The notes: generated from the sequence alone by a model not told the origin. A stretch of 64,000 nt of DNA from Prochlorococcus sp. AG-363-B11 (GCA_003278425.1 QCFE01000009.1:1-64000); one strand, 5' to 3'. Shown: positions 21,584 through 34,568, numbered from the stretch's first letter. Program-made: numbers and translations.

Positions 21584-22894
21584 ATGAACATTGCTGTTGT
21601 CGGTCTTAGTCATCGGACAGCACCTGTCGAAGTCCGTGAAAAGCTAAGTATCTCTGATGATCATATTAATGACTCTTTCGATTCATTAAAGGCAAATGAA
21701 CAAGTTTTAGAGGTATCTATTCTTAGTACTTGTAATAGGCTTGAGATATATGCGTTAGTGAAAGATCAGGAGTTGGGCATTACTGCAATTAAACAATTTC
21801 TAACTAATCATTCTGGATTAGATAACGAAGAGTTATACCCGCATTTATTTAGTTTTAATCAAGCTGAAGCAGTTAATCATTTGATGAGAGTTTCAGGTGG
21901 TTTAGATAGTTTGGTCTTAGGGGAAGGACAGATCCTTTCCCAAGTAAAAAAAATGGTTCGGCTGGGACAACAAAATAAATCTCTTGGCCCAATATTCAAT
22001 CGTTTACTTACTCAGGCAGTTAGTACAGGTAAGAGGGTACGTTCAGAGACTAATTTAGGTACAGGAGCTGTTTCAATTAGTTCAGCAGCTGTAGAACTTG
22101 CTCAACTAAAGCTTGGTCAATCTTTGGGAAAAGATCAATTGATAAGCCTTGAATCAGAAGAGGTTGCAGTTATTGGTGCTGGAAGAATGAGCCGATTACT
22201 TTTGCAACATCTTTTATCAAAAGGATGCTCAAAATTGACACTTTTAAATCGAACTCTAAAAAGGGCAGAATCTCTTGCTTCTGACTTTCCCGATATACAG
22301 GTTAAATGTGGACTTTTAGATGATCTGGATAATTGCCTTACTTCTTCAACACTTATATTTACTAGTACTGCATCAGACTCACCAATTATTACAGCAGATC
22401 GCTTAAAGAATTGCGAAAGGCTAACCACTTTACGTTTGATTGATATTGGTGTCCCAAGGAATATTTCAGCAGATGTATCTGAAGTGAAGGGATTTGAAGC
22501 TTATGATGTAGATGATTTACAAGAGGTCGTAGCAAGAAACCAGGATGCACGTCAGAAGATGGCTCTTGAGGCAGAATCAATAATTAATGATGAAGCAAAA
22601 ACCTTTTTAGAATGGTGGGCGAGCCTCGAGGCTGTTCCCATCATTAATCGTTTGCGCTCTGGTTTAGAAGCTATAAGGAAAGAAGAATTACAAAAAGCTT
22701 TAAGTCGCATGGGGCCAGATTTTTCTGCAAGGGAAAGGAAAGTTGTTGAAGCTTTAAGCAAGGGGATAATTAACAAGATTCTTCATACTCCTGTAACAAA
22801 TTTAAGGGCTCCTCAACCAAGTGCTCAGCGTAAAGAATCAATAAAGCTTGTTGAATCCCTTTTTAACCTTGGTGTTTCAGAGATTGATCCTTAG
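21584..22894 (+). CDS. hemA: Glutamyl-tRNA reductase
   Basis: GLSHRTAPVEVREKL, LSTCNRLEIYA, GGLDSLVLGEGQILSQVK. Confidence 0.97.
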   Translation: MNIAVVGLSHRTAPVEVREKLSISDDHINDSFDSLKANEQVLEVSILSTCNRLEIYALVKDQELGITAIKQFLTNHSGLDNEELYPHLFSFNQAEAVNHLMRVSGGLDSLVLGEGQILSQVKKMVRLGQQNKSLGPIFNRLLTQAVSTGKRVRSETNLGTGAVSISSAAVELAQLKLGQSLGKDQLISLESEEVAVIGAGRMSRLLLQHLLSKGCSKLTLLNRTLKRAESLASDFPDIQVKCGLLDDLDNCLTSSTLIFTSTASDSPIITADRLKNCERLTTLRLIDIGVPRNISADVSEVKGFEAYDVDDLQEVVARNQDARQKMALEAESIINDEAKTFLEWWASLEAVPIINRLRSGLEAIRKEELQKALSRMGPDFSARERKVVEALSKGIINKILHTPVTNLRAPQPSAQRKESIKLVESLFNLGVSEIDP

Positions 22895-23006
22895 TAATTT
22901 CCATTATTTTACTTTTGAACTTATGGAACCCTGACCTAACTGTCTATTTAATTAGTATTTGGGACGATCTTCAAGTAGGTTTGCAAAGTCTATTTTTCTG
23001 GTCGGC

Positions 23007-24302
23007 ATGAAGAGAGTACTGGCCATCATTCTTGGTGGTGGTAAAGGTTCACGTCTTTATCCCTTAACTAAAATGAGGGCTAAGCCTGCCGTTCCCTTAG
23101 CAGGCAAATATCGCTTAATTGATATTCCTATAAGTAATTGCATTAATTCGAACATCACTAAGATGTACGTCTTAACGCAGTTCAATAGTGCCTCTTTGAA
23201 TAGGCATTTAGCTCAGACTTATAACTTAAGTTCCCCTTTCGCTCAAGGTTTTGTTGAAGTCTTAGCTGCTCAGCAAACACCTGAAAGTCCCTCATGGTTT
23301 GAAGGTACTGCAGATGCAGTAAGAAAATATCAGTGGTTATTTCAGGAATGGGATGTTGATGAGTATTTGATCTTATCTGGAGATCAGCTTTATCGAATGG
23401 ATTACAGCTTATTTGTTAATCATCATCGAGAGACTGGAGCTGATTTAACAGTTGCAGCTTTGCCAGTTGATGGTGAACAAGCAGAAGGCTTTGGTTTGAT
23501 GAGAACTGATCAAAATGGAAATATTAAAGAATTTAGAGAGAAGCCTTCAGGGGAATCTCTTAAAGCAATGGCGGTTGATACTTCTCGTTTTGGACTTACT
23601 AAAGAGTCTGCAAGCCAAAGACCTTATCTTGCCTCAATGGGCATTTATGTTTTTAGTCGGGCAACCTTATTTGATCTGCTTAATAAGCATCCAGCCCACA
23701 AGGACTTTGGAAAGGAGGTAATCCCTGAGTCATTGAGTAGAGGTGATGTACTTAAAAGTTATGTCTTTGACGATTACTGGGAAGATATTGGAACTATTGG
23801 AGCATTTTATGAATCAAATTTAGCTCTCACTCAACAACCAAAGCCTCCTTTCAGTTTTTATGATGAAAAATTCCCTATCTATACGCGTGCAAGATATTTG
23901 CCACCATCCAAATTAGTTGATGCTCAAATAACAGAATCTATAATCGGAGAAGGTTCTATCCTTAAGTCATGTAGCATTCACCATTGCGTCTTAGGTGTTA
24001 GAAGCAGAATAGAGAGTGATGTGGTTTTAAAAGATTCACTTGTTATGGGTTCTGATTTTTATGAATCTGGAGAAGAAAGAATTGCTTTGAGGAATGGTGG
24101 GGGAATACCTTTAGGGGTTGGAAAGGGTACTACTGTTAAACGAGCAATTTTGGATAAAAATACTCGGATTGGAGAAAATGTGACAATAGTTAATAAGGAT
24201 AATGTTGAAGAAGCTGACCGCTCAGATCAAGGTTTTTATATTCGCAATGGGATAGTTGTTGTTGTAAAAAATGCAAGTATTTCTGATGGAACCATTATTT
24301 GA
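23007..24302 (+). CDS. glgC: Glucose-1-phosphate adenylyltransferase
   Basis: [21 protein letters not shown] at 23007 is the likely true start; the ORF track extends to 22959. Motifs [18 protein letters not shown]. Confidence 0.96.
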   Translation: MKRVLAIILGGGKGSRLYPLTKMRAKPAVPLAGKYRLIDIPISNCINSNITKMYVLTQFNSASLNRHLAQTYNLSSPFAQGFVEVLAAQQTPESPSWFEGTADAVRKYQWLFQEWDVDEYLILSGDQLYRMDYSLFVNHHRETGADLTVAALPVDGEQAEGFGLMRTDQNGNIKEFREKPSGESLKAMAVDTSRFGLTKESASQRPYLASMGIYVFSRATLFDLLNKHPAHKDFGKEVIPESLSRGDVLKSYVFDDYWEDIGTIGAFYESNLALTQQPKPPFSFYDEKFPIYTRARYLPPSKLVDAQITESIIGEGSILKSCSIHHCVLGVRSRIESDVVLKDSLVMGSDFYESGEERIALRNGGGIPLGVGKGTTVKRAILDKNTRIGENVTIVNKDNVEEADRSDQGFYIRNGIVVVVKNASISDGTII

Positions 24303-24457
24303 TTCGTTCTGGGGAAATATGAGATGAGCTTGGAAGAAAAGTTTTTACACAAATATATTTAATTCTGAGAATGGTTCATTCCTGACATTCAAACTGAAAT
24401 GGCAGCACATCTTTCCTGCCTTAGTCACACTTGTCAAAGTTGATAAATGTCTTTCAC

Positions 24458-25876
24458 ATGTCCAAGGCACATTTTGGCTTAGTAGGTCTTGGCGTAATGG
24501 GAGAGAACCTTGTTCTTAATGCTGAGAGGAATGGCTTCTCTAGTGTTGTTTATAACCGTACTTATTCAAAAACTGAGGCATTTCTGAAAGGGAGAGGCTT
24601 ATCTAAAGCAATATCAGGAGCAGTAGATCTTAAGGACTTTGTTAATAAGTTAGAGAGACCTAGGAGAATCTTGATGATGGTTAAGGCAGGTTCTGCCACC
24701 GATGCGGTTATTCAGCAGATCTCTCCATTTTTGGAAGAAGGTGATCTTTTGATTGACGGCGGAAATTCTTTATTTTCAGATACTGAAAGAAGAGTCGCAG
24801 AATTGGAAAGCAAAAGTTTTGGTTATATCGGAATGGGTGTTTCTGGCGGATCGAAAGGAGCGTTGGAAGGACCAAGTATGATGCCTGGTGGCACAAAATC
24901 CTCTTATGAAGCTATTGAAACTTTGCTTACTAAAATGGCAGCTCAGGTAGACGATGGCCCTTGTGTTACCTATATAGGCCCTGGTGGATCAGGACACTTT
25001 GTTAAGACTGTGCATAACGGGATTGAATATGGAATTGAGCAAATTCTTGCTGAAGGTTATGACTTAATGAAAAGAGCATGTGGAATGAATTGTGATGATA
25101 TTGCTGAAGTCTTTGCATATTGGAATTCCAGTGAAGAACTATCTTCTTATCTTGTTGAGATAACAGAAATTTGTTTAAGAACAAAAGATCCAGAAGATGG
25201 CTCTGATCTGGTCGAAAAGATAATGGATAAGGCTGGTCAAAAAGGTACAGGCTTATGGACTGTAGTTAGTGCATTGCAACTAGGGTCTTCTGTTCCAACT
25301 ATTTATGCTTCTCTTAATGCTCGAGTTATGAGTTCAATGAAGTTCCAAAGAGAGAATGCAGAAAGTATTTTAGGCTCAAATACTTCTAGCGGATATAATT
25401 TAGGATCTATTTCAGACGGCATGGAACCAATAATGGATGCTGTTGTATTGTCTACTATTGCTAGTTATGCTCAGGGCATGGATATTCTAATGTTGGCATC
25501 TAAAGAATATAACTACAATCTACAGATGCCTGACATAGCTCAGATTTGGAAGGGGGGCTGCATCATTCGTTCGTCTCTTCTAAAAAGAATACAGGACGCT
25601 TTTAAGCTTGATCCAAGTTTGCCGAACCTCTTAATAGACCCTTGGTTTGCACGGCAGGTCCTCCGTAGACTACCGGGATTAACCAGAGTCGTGTCTATTG
25701 CAGCTCAGGCAGGTATACCTGTTCCTTGTTTTAGTAGTACGCTTGACTATATAAATAGCTACAGATCTTCTCGCTTACCTCAAAACTTAGTTCAGGCAAT
25801 GCGTGATTGCTTCGGATCTCATACTTATGAACGTACAGATAAAACAGGCTCTTTCCACACTGAGTGGGTAGATTAA
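24458..25876 (+). CDS. gnd: 6-phosphogluconate dehydrogenase, decarboxylating
   Basis: AHFGLVGLGVMGENLVLN, VSGGSKGALEGPSMMPGG, KTVHNGIEYG; start at MSKAHF more likely than the track start 24431. Confidence 0.96.
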   Translation: MSKAHFGLVGLGVMGENLVLNAERNGFSSVVYNRTYSKTEAFLKGRGLSKAISGAVDLKDFVNKLERPRRILMMVKAGSATDAVIQQISPFLEEGDLLIDGGNSLFSDTERRVAELESKSFGYIGMGVSGGSKGALEGPSMMPGGTKSSYEAIETLLTKMAAQVDDGPCVTYIGPGGSGHFVKTVHNGIEYGIEQILAEGYDLMKRACGMNCDDIAEVFAYWNSSEELSSYLVEITEICLRTKDPEDGSDLVEKIMDKAGQKGTGLWTVVSALQLGSSVPTIYASLNARVMSSMKFQRENAESILGSNTSSGYNLGSISDGMEPIMDAVVLSTIASYAQGMDILMLASKEYNYNLQMPDIAQIWKGGCIIRSSLLKRIQDAFKLDPSLPNLLIDPWFARQVLRRLPGLTRVVSIAAQAGIPVPCFSSTLDYINSYRSSRLPQNLVQAMRDCFGSHTYERTDKTGSFHTEWVD

Positions 25877-25877
25877 G

Positions 25878-26591
25878 ATGGCTACTTTTGATATAAATAA
25901 AGTTGATGATAAAGATCAGTTAGCTAGTTTGGCTTCTCAGGTGATAAGTGAAGAAATTAAACTTGGTTTAAATAACAAAGATTTTTTCAAGATGGCTCTT
26001 TGTGGAGGCTCAACTCCTCGTAAGACATATGAATTGTTGAGAGAAGAACGAATCTCTTGGGATCGAGTTCAAATAATGTTAGGCGATGAGAGGTGGGTTC
26101 CTTATGATAATGAGTCGAGTAATGCTCTAATGCTCCGACAAACTTTACTTGCATCAGGGCCTGGATCTCAAGCATCTTTTTATCCCACCCCTACCGTAGA
26201 ATTTGAAACTCCTAAAGAGAGCGCTAGAGAATTTTCTAAACTCATTAGAGAAATATGTAATTACGAGCAACCTTTATTTGACTTAATTGTTTTAGGACTT
26301 GGTGATGATGGTCATACTGCCTCTTTATTCCCTGGCACAGATTCTCTGAATGTTAGAGATTCTTTAGCAACTGTTAGTACTGGTAAAGGCAATGAACGTA
26401 TAACACTTACAGCCAGTGTTCTTAGCTCTGCTTCAAAAGTTATTTTCTTAGTGAGTGGGGAAAGTAAGCAAATGGCACTTAAGCGTTTATTAGATCCAAA
26501 TGAATCATATGAGAGAACACCGGCAAAATTGGTAAATCCTGATTCGGAAATTTTGATACTTGTTGATCAGGCTGCAGCAGCCTTGATTTGA
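25878..26591 (+). CDS. pgl: 6-phosphogluconolactonase
   Basis: ALCGGSTPRKTYELL, GDERWVP, LGLGDDGHTASLFPG; adjacent to gnd. Confidence 0.95.
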   Translation: MATFDINKVDDKDQLASLASQVISEEIKLGLNNKDFFKMALCGGSTPRKTYELLREERISWDRVQIMLGDERWVPYDNESSNALMLRQTLLASGPGSQASFYPTPTVEFETPKESAREFSKLIREICNYEQPLFDLIVLGLGDDGHTASLFPGTDSLNVRDSLATVSTGKGNERITLTASVLSSASKVIFLVSGESKQMALKRLLDPNESYERTPAKLVNPDSEILILVDQAAAALI

Positions 26592-26671
26592 AAATAAATT
26601 ATTTCCCGATTATATTGTTCAAGTTGTTAAACCCATTTACCTTTTAATTATGTAATTAAAAGGATAACAAA

Positions 26672-27226
26672 ATGTCTAAAAGCCATTGTCTTATTGCTGA
26701 TTCTAGAGACTTTTTAAACTGGAGAACTATCAATGACACCATTATGGGTGGTGCTAGTGAAGCAAAATGCAAAGTAACTTCTGATGGGCTTTCTTTTGTA
26801 GGAAATTTGATTGAGGAAAATGGGGGGTTTGTTAGCTGTTGCTCTCCCTTATTCTCTCCACCATTAGATCTCTCAGACTTTCGTGGAATTCAAATTAATA
26901 TTGATGGGCAGGGTAGAACTCTTAAGATTGCAATTGGTTGCGAAGGTAATTTGCAGCGTTTTACACAATTTTTCTCAGCTGGCATTCGATGGGTAGCGGA
27001 AATAGAAACAAAAAAATTAGAAACCACAATTTGTGAAATTCCTTTTGAAATATTTTCCCCTACTATTCGAGCTAAACCTATAGGGCTCCCTTTAAGTTTC
27101 AAATCTAGTTCAATTACACAAATTCAACTACTTCATTCCAGGTTTGGAACTGATGGAGGTAAAAACCTAGGGTTTAAACCAGGACCCTTTTCTATACTTC
27201 TCCATTCTATAAGTGCATACTCTTGA
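26672..27226 (+). CDS. CIA30-family (complex I intermediate-associated protein 30-like) protein
   Basis: WRTINDTIMGGASEAKCKV...GLSFVGNLIEENGGFVS. Confidence 0.75.
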   Translation: MSKSHCLIADSRDFLNWRTINDTIMGGASEAKCKVTSDGLSFVGNLIEENGGFVSCCSPLFSPPLDLSDFRGIQINIDGQGRTLKIAIGCEGNLQRFTQFFSAGIRWVAEIETKKLETTICEIPFEIFSPTIRAKPIGLPLSFKSSSITQIQLLHSRFGTDGGKNLGFKPGPFSILLHSISAYS

Positions 27227-27614
27227 TCCTACTGATGATTACTTAGGGATAGTTGCTAAGGCATGTGACCATTGCCTTAAGCCATGGAGGCATTCTGTTA
27301 TAGATAACTCTATTAATTCGTCATATGACTCATTGGATCATGCTTTTGATTTAATTTTAAAAGTAGAATGTAGGTGTGAGAAAGGTCAACGTTATCCAGG
27401 TAATGATCTTGAAGTGGAAATTTATAAAAGTGGTTCGGATTTAAGCATTACTCTCTCGTGGATCTCTTATCCTAATAAGTCAATGCTTTGGCATGGAAGG
27501 CATTCAATATGGATGGATCCCGCAAATGGTAAACGTTCTAAGACTCCTGATGATGGAGCTTCTTTAGAGGCATTGGCAAGAAGACTTAGGTCTATTTTTT
27601 TAAAGGAAGAGTAA
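27213..27614 (+). CDS. Hypothetical protein
   Basis: 133-aa ORF overlapping the 3' end of the CIA30-like gene; co-directional. Confidence 0.6.
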   Translation: MHTLDPTDDYLGIVAKACDHCLKPWRHSVIDNSINSSYDSLDHAFDLILKVECRCEKGQRYPGNDLEVEIYKSGSDLSITLSWISYPNKSMLWHGRHSIWMDPANGKRSKTPDDGASLEALARRLRSIFLKEE

Positions 27615-27624
27615 AAAGCAATTC

Positions 27625-29295
27625 TTAGCCTTGATCAGTAACCGCTCCTTTGCTTGAACTACTAACTAAACGTGCATATTTCCCAAGAATACCTTTTGTA
27701 TACTTTGCAGATGGTTTAATCCATTTCCTTCTTCTCTCATCGAGGACTTCATCATCAATATTTAACTGGATAAGCTTTTGATTAGCGTCTACGGTAATGC
27801 TGTCGCCATCTTTAATTAATGCAATATTCCCACCAATAGCAGCTTCTGGAGCAACATGGCCAACGACAAGTCCATAAGTTCCACCACTAAATCGTCCATC
27901 GGTAATTAAAGCAACCTTGTCTCCAAGACCCTGTCCAACTATTGCTGAAGTTGGTGCAAGCATTTCTCTCATGCCTGGACCTCCAACGGGACCTTCATTA
28001 CGTACCACGACTACGTCTCCTGCACGGATCTCTTTTTTTAGAATAGATTCAAGGCAATCTTCCTCACTCTCAAATACTTTTGCTGGGCCAGTTAGCACTG
28101 GATCTTTTATGCCACTAATTTTGGCAACACTACCTTCACTAGCAATATTACCTTTGAGAATTGCTAAATGACCTTTTTTATACACAGGGGAATTTATTGG
28201 GCGAATTACTTCTTGGTTCATTGATGGTTTGACAGGTATCTCTTCGAGCAGTTCCTTTATTGACCTATCTTCTATTGTTTTGCAATGCCCATGAAGCAAA
28301 CCGGCTTCAAGAAGTATCTTCATTACTTGAGGGATACCGCCGGCTCTATGTAGATCTACAGTCACATATTTTCCACTTGGTTTTAAATCACACAGTACAG
28401 GTACCTTTTGTCTGATTTTTTCAAAGTCATCTATTGAAAGATCAATACCAGCAGAACCTGCAATAGCAAGAAGATGTAGTACAGCATTCGTAGAACCACC
28501 AACAGCCATGACAACTGTTATTGCATTTTCAAAAGCTTCTTTGGTTAATAAATCAAGAGGTCGAATATTTTTCTTTATGGCATTGACAAGAACATGAGCA
28601 CTCTTTTCAGTGCTTATTAATTTGTCATCTTCTTCTGCTGCCATAGATGAGCTGTATGGGAGACTTAGACCCATTGCTTCAATTGCTGCAGACATTGTGT
28701 TTGCTGTAAACATACCTCCGCAACTTCCTGCGCCTGGAATGCAATTCTTTTCAACAGCGAGCAATGTTTCCTTTGAAATCTTCCCACTAGTTAATTGTCC
28801 AACTGCCTCAAAAGCACTTACAACAGTTAGATCTTTCCCGTTAAGTTTTCCAGGTTTTATTGTCCCTCCATAAACAAATATTGCAGGGATATTCATCCTT
28901 GCCATAGCAATCATTGCTCCGGGCATATTTTTATCGCATCCTCCTATTGCAAGTACACCATCCATGCTTTGAGCATTGCAAGCAGTTTCTATTGAGTCTG
29001 CAATTACTTCTCTAGAAACTAAGGAATATTTCATACCTTCTGTTCCCATAGATATTCCATCACTTACTGTTATTGTTCCAAACATTTGTGGCATTCCACC
29101 GCCTTCTTTAATAGCTGACTCTGCCTTTTGAGCCAAGCGATTTAACCCAATATTGCAAGGTGTAATAGTGCTATATCCATTGGCTATTCCAATTATTGGT
29201 TTATTGAAGTCTTCGTCACCAAAGCCAACTGCTCTGAGCATTGCTCTGTTGGGTGTTCTTTGCACTCCTTGTGTGATAGCACTTGATCTAAGCAT
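27625..29295 (-). CDS. ilvD: Dihydroxy-acid dehydratase
   Basis: [63 protein letters not shown]. Confidence 0.97.
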   Translation of the reverse strand: MLRSSAITQGVQRTPNRAMLRAVGFGDEDFNKPIIGIANGYSTITPCNIGLNRLAQKAESAIKEGGGMPQMFGTITVSDGISMGTEGMKYSLVSREVIADSIETACNAQSMDGVLAIGGCDKNMPGAMIAMARMNIPAIFVYGGTIKPGKLNGKDLTVVSAFEAVGQLTSGKISKETLLAVEKNCIPGAGSCGGMFTANTMSAAIEAMGLSLPYSSSMAAEEDDKLISTEKSAHVLVNAIKKNIRPLDLLTKEAFENAITVVMAVGGSTNAVLHLLAIAGSAGIDLSIDDFEKIRQKVPVLCDLKPSGKYVTVDLHRAGGIPQVMKILLEAGLLHGHCKTIEDRSIKELLEEIPVKPSMNQEVIRPINSPVYKKGHLAILKGNIASEGSVAKISGIKDPVLTGPAKVFESEEDCLESILKKEIRAGDVVVVRNEGPVGGPGMREMLAPTSAIVGQGLGDKVALITDGRFSGGTYGLVVGHVAPEAAIGGNIALIKDGDSITVDANQKLIQLNIDDEVLDERRRKWIKPSAKYTKGILGKYARLVSSSSKGAVTDQG

Positions 29296-29343
29296 GATTT
29301 ATTTGATAAGGAATTTTACTCTCCGCTTTGTTTGAGTTTTAAA

Positions 29344-29643
29344 TCAATCATTTTCTCCTAACTCTTCAAGTTGCTTTCTTACATCTGCAATAGCAGCATT
29401 TAATTTTTCGACACGTTCTTCTAATTTGTCATTTTTCTTTTCTCCAATAGATGTTGATGATGTTTCAAATGCTTCTGAGCCGTCTTGAATTCGAGGAGCA
29501 TAAAGCATTGCTTTTTGTTTTTTTGTTTGTTGTCTTCTTTCAGCTTCTGAGAATAGCCACCAAGCAAGTCCAGCTGCTCCTAATATGGCACCACTTAAAA
29601 GAGAACCTAAGCTGCCATTAGTTGACTCACGGTATGGATCCAT
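29344..29643 (-). CDS. Hypothetical protein with N-terminal hydrophobic segment and C-terminal coiled coil
   Basis: GSLLSGAILGAAGLAWWLFSEAERRQQ; KLEERVEKLNAAIADVRKQLEEL. Confidence 0.65.
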   Translation of the reverse strand: MDPYRESTNGSLGSLLSGAILGAAGLAWWLFSEAERRQQTKKQKAMLYAPRIQDGSEAFETSSTSIGEKKNDKLEERVEKLNAAIADVRKQLEELGEND

Positions 29644-29677
29644 AGGGAAATTTTCACTTTCTTAAATAATAATGCGA

Positions 29678-30310
29678 TTAAGTAATTATTGTATTAAGTC
29701 GAAGTGTCGGATTTCCTATGCCAGGGATTATTTCTCCTTCTTCTGAAAGGGTTGGATCTATACATGAAGCGTAAATTCGTAGGTCTGGAAATGATTCTCC
29801 AATTTTTTGTAAACCTGTATTGCAGGCAAGGCTTGTTATCAATCTTATTCGTTTTGAATCAATATTTTGATCTTTAAGCTTTTCCATTGTCTGCAAAACA
29901 TTCTCACCAGAATCTATTTGATCAAAATATATAATTATGCCAGCGTTATCTTCAATAACTTCGGGAACTCCTCTCAACGATAATTTTGCATTAGGAAGTA
30001 TTTCCCTAGCCCCTTGCCACATCTGCAAGCCTCCAGGCAGGTTTGGGATAACTATTAAAGGGATATCAGTTTCAATAAGAACACCTTCAGTAATTCCTCT
30101 CTCTGTTTGAATTTCCTTTTTCGAATTAGGTAGCCAGTCTCTTAGAGCCTCATATGTTAGCCACTTTCCTAATTGCTCTAATGCTGCTGAATAGATCGGT
30201 GGAGGACTACTGTCAATTCTTAGAATAGACAGCCAATGTCCAATTAATGGATGCGGTGGAATTACAACATGTAGTGTCATCGCCATAAGCCGTTTTCCTC
30301 TTCTTTGCAA
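29678..30310 (-). CDS. upp: Uracil phosphoribosyltransferase-like protein
   Basis: HVVIPPHPLIGHWLSILR...LGKWLTYEALRDWLP; diverged C-terminal half. Confidence 0.75.
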   Translation of the reverse strand: MQRRGKRLMAMTLHVVIPPHPLIGHWLSILRIDSSPPPIYSAALEQLGKWLTYEALRDWLPNSKKEIQTERGITEGVLIETDIPLIVIPNLPGGLQMWQGAREILPNAKLSLRGVPEVIEDNAGIIIYFDQIDSGENVLQTMEKLKDQNIDSKRIRLITSLACNTGLQKIGESFPDLRIYASCIDPTLSEEGEIIPGIGNPTLRLNTIIT

Positions 30311-30357
30311 TAACGTGAATAGATAAATTACTAGCTTTTTGCTTTATTTAAAAATCT

Positions 30358-30870
30358 ATGGCTAAAAGTCTTTCCTTTTTATCTCGTTTTAAGGCCTTTT
30401 TCGCGCTACTTCTTCTTGTGGCAATGGTCTTTACATCAGTTCCGGAGGCTTCCGCTAAAAGGCCACCAGAAATAAGAAACCAGGATGATTTAAATATACG
30501 CCAGGATATGCATGGAGAGGATTTGAGCGGGTATGAATTCGTTAAGTTTGATTTAAGAGGAATTAACTTTAGCGACTCAAATTTAACTGGTGCTGTTTTT
30601 AATAACAGTCAATTAAATGGAGCTGATTTGCATGGGGCCAATCTCCAAGATGCCTTGGCTTATGCAACCAATTTTGAAGATTCTGATTTGTCCGATGCAA
30701 ACCTTTCTAATTCTTTGTTAATGGAAAGCAGTTTTGATAATGCTCTTATTGTTGGAACTGACTTTACTGATGCTGTCTTGAGTCGAATTCAGCAAAAGCA
30801 ACTTTGTTCTATTGCTAGTGGAGTTAACTCTTCTACAGGAGTAGAAACAACTTATAGTCTTGGTTGTTAA
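30358..30870 (+). CDS. Secreted pentapeptide-repeat protein
   Basis: Signal peptide FKAFFALLLLVAMVFTSVPEASA, then ADLHGANLQDA / SDLSDANLSNS repeats. Confidence 0.85.
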   Translation: MAKSLSFLSRFKAFFALLLLVAMVFTSVPEASAKRPPEIRNQDDLNIRQDMHGEDLSGYEFVKFDLRGINFSDSNLTGAVFNNSQLNGADLHGANLQDALAYATNFEDSDLSDANLSNSLLMESSFDNALIVGTDFTDAVLSRIQQKQLCSIASGVNSSTGVETTYSLGC

Positions 30871-30900
30871 TAAAGTATTTTTTAGCAAATAAAGCTTTTA

Positions 30901-31961
<1,061 letters not shown>

Positions 31962-31993
31962 CAACTTAAATAGAAACTTATATAACTTTTCAG

Positions 31994-32248
31994 TTGTTTA
32001 ATCTTTTAAAATCCGCGAACCTTGAAGAAATGAATTTAAATGTTCATTTTTATAGTTTTCTATTATCTTCTATTTTAGTGAGTTTATCTTTCGCAAAAAA
32101 AGAGAAAGAAGGAACACCTTCAAGACCAGTCGATTGCTCTTTATGTCACCAATGTGGTGGAAATGGTTATATGAAGACTAATCCAAATTGCTATCATACT
32201 TGTTTAGAGTGTCTTGGAAGAGGTGTGATACCTAAAGTTTCCAAGTAA
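31994..32248 (+). CDS. Small Cys-rich DnaJ-zinc-finger-like protein
   Basis: CSLCHQCGGNGYMKTNPNCYHTCLECLGRGVI; N-terminal hydrophobic segment. Confidence 0.7.
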   Translation: MFNLLKSANLEEMNLNVHFYSFLLSSILVSLSFAKKEKEGTPSRPVDCSLCHQCGGNGYMKTNPNCYHTCLECLGRGVIPKVSK

Positions 32249-32352
32249 ATTATCTAGAAATCTTGATATTATTTCTTTTAGGACTAACCTTTATTTTAAC
32301 TCTCAGAATGTTTTAACTGGAGTTTCAATTTAAATTATTTTCAAAATACAAA

Positions 32353-32622
32353 GTGCCCAATTTTAATGCCAAGGTTCAGGTAAGTCTAAGGACTTCAGTA
32401 TTAGATCCTGCTGGTGAAGCAACTAAATCAGCAGCCAATAAACTTGGAATCAAAGGACTTAATAAATTAAGAATCGGCAAGGCTATCGATATTGAAATTG
32501 AAGCTTCTGATTTTGAAGATGCAAAGACTCAACTCGAACTTCTAAGTGATAGGTTATTGGCTAATCCTGTAATAGAGGATTGGACTTTAGAGATTTCCCC
32601 AGTCGACTCTTCTAATACTTAA
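32353..32622 (+). CDS. purS: Phosphoribosylformylglycinamidine synthase subunit PurS
   Basis: [24 protein letters not shown]...; GTG start; followed by purQ. Confidence 0.93.
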   Translation: MPNFNAKVQVSLRTSVLDPAGEATKSAANKLGIKGLNKLRIGKAIDIEIEASDFEDAKTQLELLSDRLLANPVIEDWTLEISPVDSSNT

Positions 32623-32633
32623 TTGGTGTCCTA

Positions 32634-33290
32634 ATGACTGTAGGTATTGTTGTTTTCCCTGGTTCAAACTGCGACAGAGATGTTTATTGGGCCACTAAGG
32701 GATGTCTTGGTTTATCTTCGCGATTCCTTTGGCATGAATCAACTGATTTAGATGGCCTTGAGGCAATAGTTCTTCCTGGTGGTTTTAGTTATGGAGATTA
32801 TCTTAGATGCGGTGCAATTGCTCGCTTTGCACCTGTACTTTCTTCTCTTATTGATTTTGTAAAGAATGGTGGAAAGGTTCTTGGAATATGTAACGGATTT
32901 CAGATTTTGACCGAACTGGGTTTGCTCCCGGGTGCTTTAACTCGAAATCAGAACCTTCATTTTATTTGTGATACCGTTCCCTTATTTGTTTCTAGTAAAA
33001 GAACCAAATGGTTTGAAAGTTTTCAATCTGGGCAAGAACTTTATTTACCCATTGCCCATGGGGAAGGTAGATATCAATGTAGCTCAGATATACTTAAGAA
33101 ACTTCAAGATGATGATTCAATAGCTCTCAAATACTCTAAAAATCCAAATGGATCTATATGTGATATTGCTGGAATTACCAATAAAGAAGGTAATGTTTTG
33201 GGAATGATGCCACACCCAGAGCGTGCATGCGATGAGGAATTAGGTGGTATTGATGGAAGGAATATCTTGCAAGCTTTGTTAGAAAAATAA
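32634..33290 (+). CDS. purQ: Phosphoribosylformylglycinamidine synthase subunit PurQ
   Basis: [48 protein letters not shown]. Confidence 0.97.
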   Translation: MTVGIVVFPGSNCDRDVYWATKGCLGLSSRFLWHESTDLDGLEAIVLPGGFSYGDYLRCGAIARFAPVLSSLIDFVKNGGKVLGICNGFQILTELGLLPGALTRNQNLHFICDTVPLFVSSKRTKWFESFQSGQELYLPIAHGEGRYQCSSDILKKLQDDDSIALKYSKNPNGSICDIAGITNKEGNVLGMMPHPERACDEELGGIDGRNILQALLEK

Positions 33291-33301
33291 TTAATTATAG
33301 A

Positions 33302-33337
33302 AAATTAAAAAGGACCATAAAAGGTCCTTTTTAATTT
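33302..33337. terminator. Bidirectional Rho-independent terminator between purQ(+) and fba(-)
   Basis: Perfect 15-bp stem AAATTAAAAAGGACC / GGTCCTTTTTAATTT with 6-nt loop, A/T-rich flanks on both sides, between convergent genes. Confidence 0.88.
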
Positions 33338-33343
33338 GACTTT

Positions 33344-34417
33344 TTAGGCAGTGACTGCAGTTTTAGGATCTAGATTTCCTTTTGCATATAGCCCTGCATA
33401 ATAATTTATACTTTCTTGTTTGATTTTACTTGCTTGGCCTGCACACCAGAACTGCTGATATCTATCTAGGCATACCTGTTTCATATATTTCCTTGCTGGC
33501 TTATTGAAATGTCTTGGATCAAAATTGGTAGGATCTGCTGCAGCAGCTTCCCTTACTGCTGCAGTGAAAGCAAGACGATTGTCAGTATCTATATTTACTT
33601 TTCTCACTCCATTACGGATCCCTTCTTGAATCTCTTCTACTGGAACACCATAAGTTTCTGGAATTGCTCCACCAAATTTATTTATCATATCTAACCATTC
33701 TTGTGGCACAGAGCTCGAACCATGCATAACTAAATGAGTATTTGGGATTGCCTTATGTATTTCAGCAATTCTGCTAATAGCTAATACTTCACCAGTTGGT
33801 TTTCTGGTGAATTTGTAAGCACCATGGCTAGTACCTATGGCAATTGCAAGAGCATCAACCTTTGTTTTGGCTACGAAATCAGCGGCTTCCGCAGGGTCAG
33901 TCAATAACATGTCTTTAGATAATTCTCCTTCGAAGCCATGTCCATCTTCTGCTTCTCCTTTTCCAGTTTCTAGAGACCCAAGACATCCAAGCTCCCCTTC
34001 GACGCTTACGCCTACAGAATGAGCAAAATCAACAACAGTTTTTGTAACCGCAACATTATATTCGTAACTTGCGGGTGTTTTGGCATCGGCTTCTAAAGAA
34101 CCATCCATCATTACTGATGTGAATCCATTTATTGCCGCTGAATAGCAAGTTGATGGATCATTCCCATGATCCTGATGCATTACTACAGGAATATTTGGAT
34201 AAGTTTCTGTTGCAGCAATGATTAAGTGGCGTAGAAAAATTTCACCTGCGTAAGAACGTGCACCTCTAGAGGCCTGAAGAATTACAGGGCTATCTGTTTC
34301 TGATGCAGCTTCCATAATTGCCTGCACTTGCTCAAGATTATTTACGTTGAAGGCTGGAATGCCATAGCCATTTTCAGCGGCATGGTCAAGTAGGAGTCTT
34401 AGTGGAACAAGAGCCAT
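33344..34417 (-). CDS. fbaA: Class II fructose-bisphosphate aldolase
   Basis: [43 protein letters not shown]. Confidence 0.96.
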   Translation of the reverse strand: MALVPLRLLLDHAAENGYGIPAFNVNNLEQVQAIMEAASETDSPVILQASRGARSYAGEIFLRHLIIAATETYPNIPVVMHQDHGNDPSTCYSAAINGFTSVMMDGSLEADAKTPASYEYNVAVTKTVVDFAHSVGVSVEGELGCLGSLETGKGEAEDGHGFEGELSKDMLLTDPAEAADFVAKTKVDALAIAIGTSHGAYKFTRKPTGEVLAISRIAEIHKAIPNTHLVMHGSSSVPQEWLDMINKFGGAIPETYGVPVEEIQEGIRNGVRKVNIDTDNRLAFTAAVREAAAADPTNFDPRHFNKPARKYMKQVCLDRYQQFWCAGQASKIKQESINYYAGLYAKGNLDPKTAVTA

Positions 34418-34568
34418 TGGTTTCTCAGAAAAGTCAGGTAAGCCTAAACGGAAAATTGTTAGGCCAAAGGAACAGGACTTTAGAAGATAGAGGTATGAAA
34501 TGTCACGTGTTTCAGAGACAAAAATGGCTTTTTTGAGTAAAAGTTATTTTCTTAAAGAAGAAAAAACT

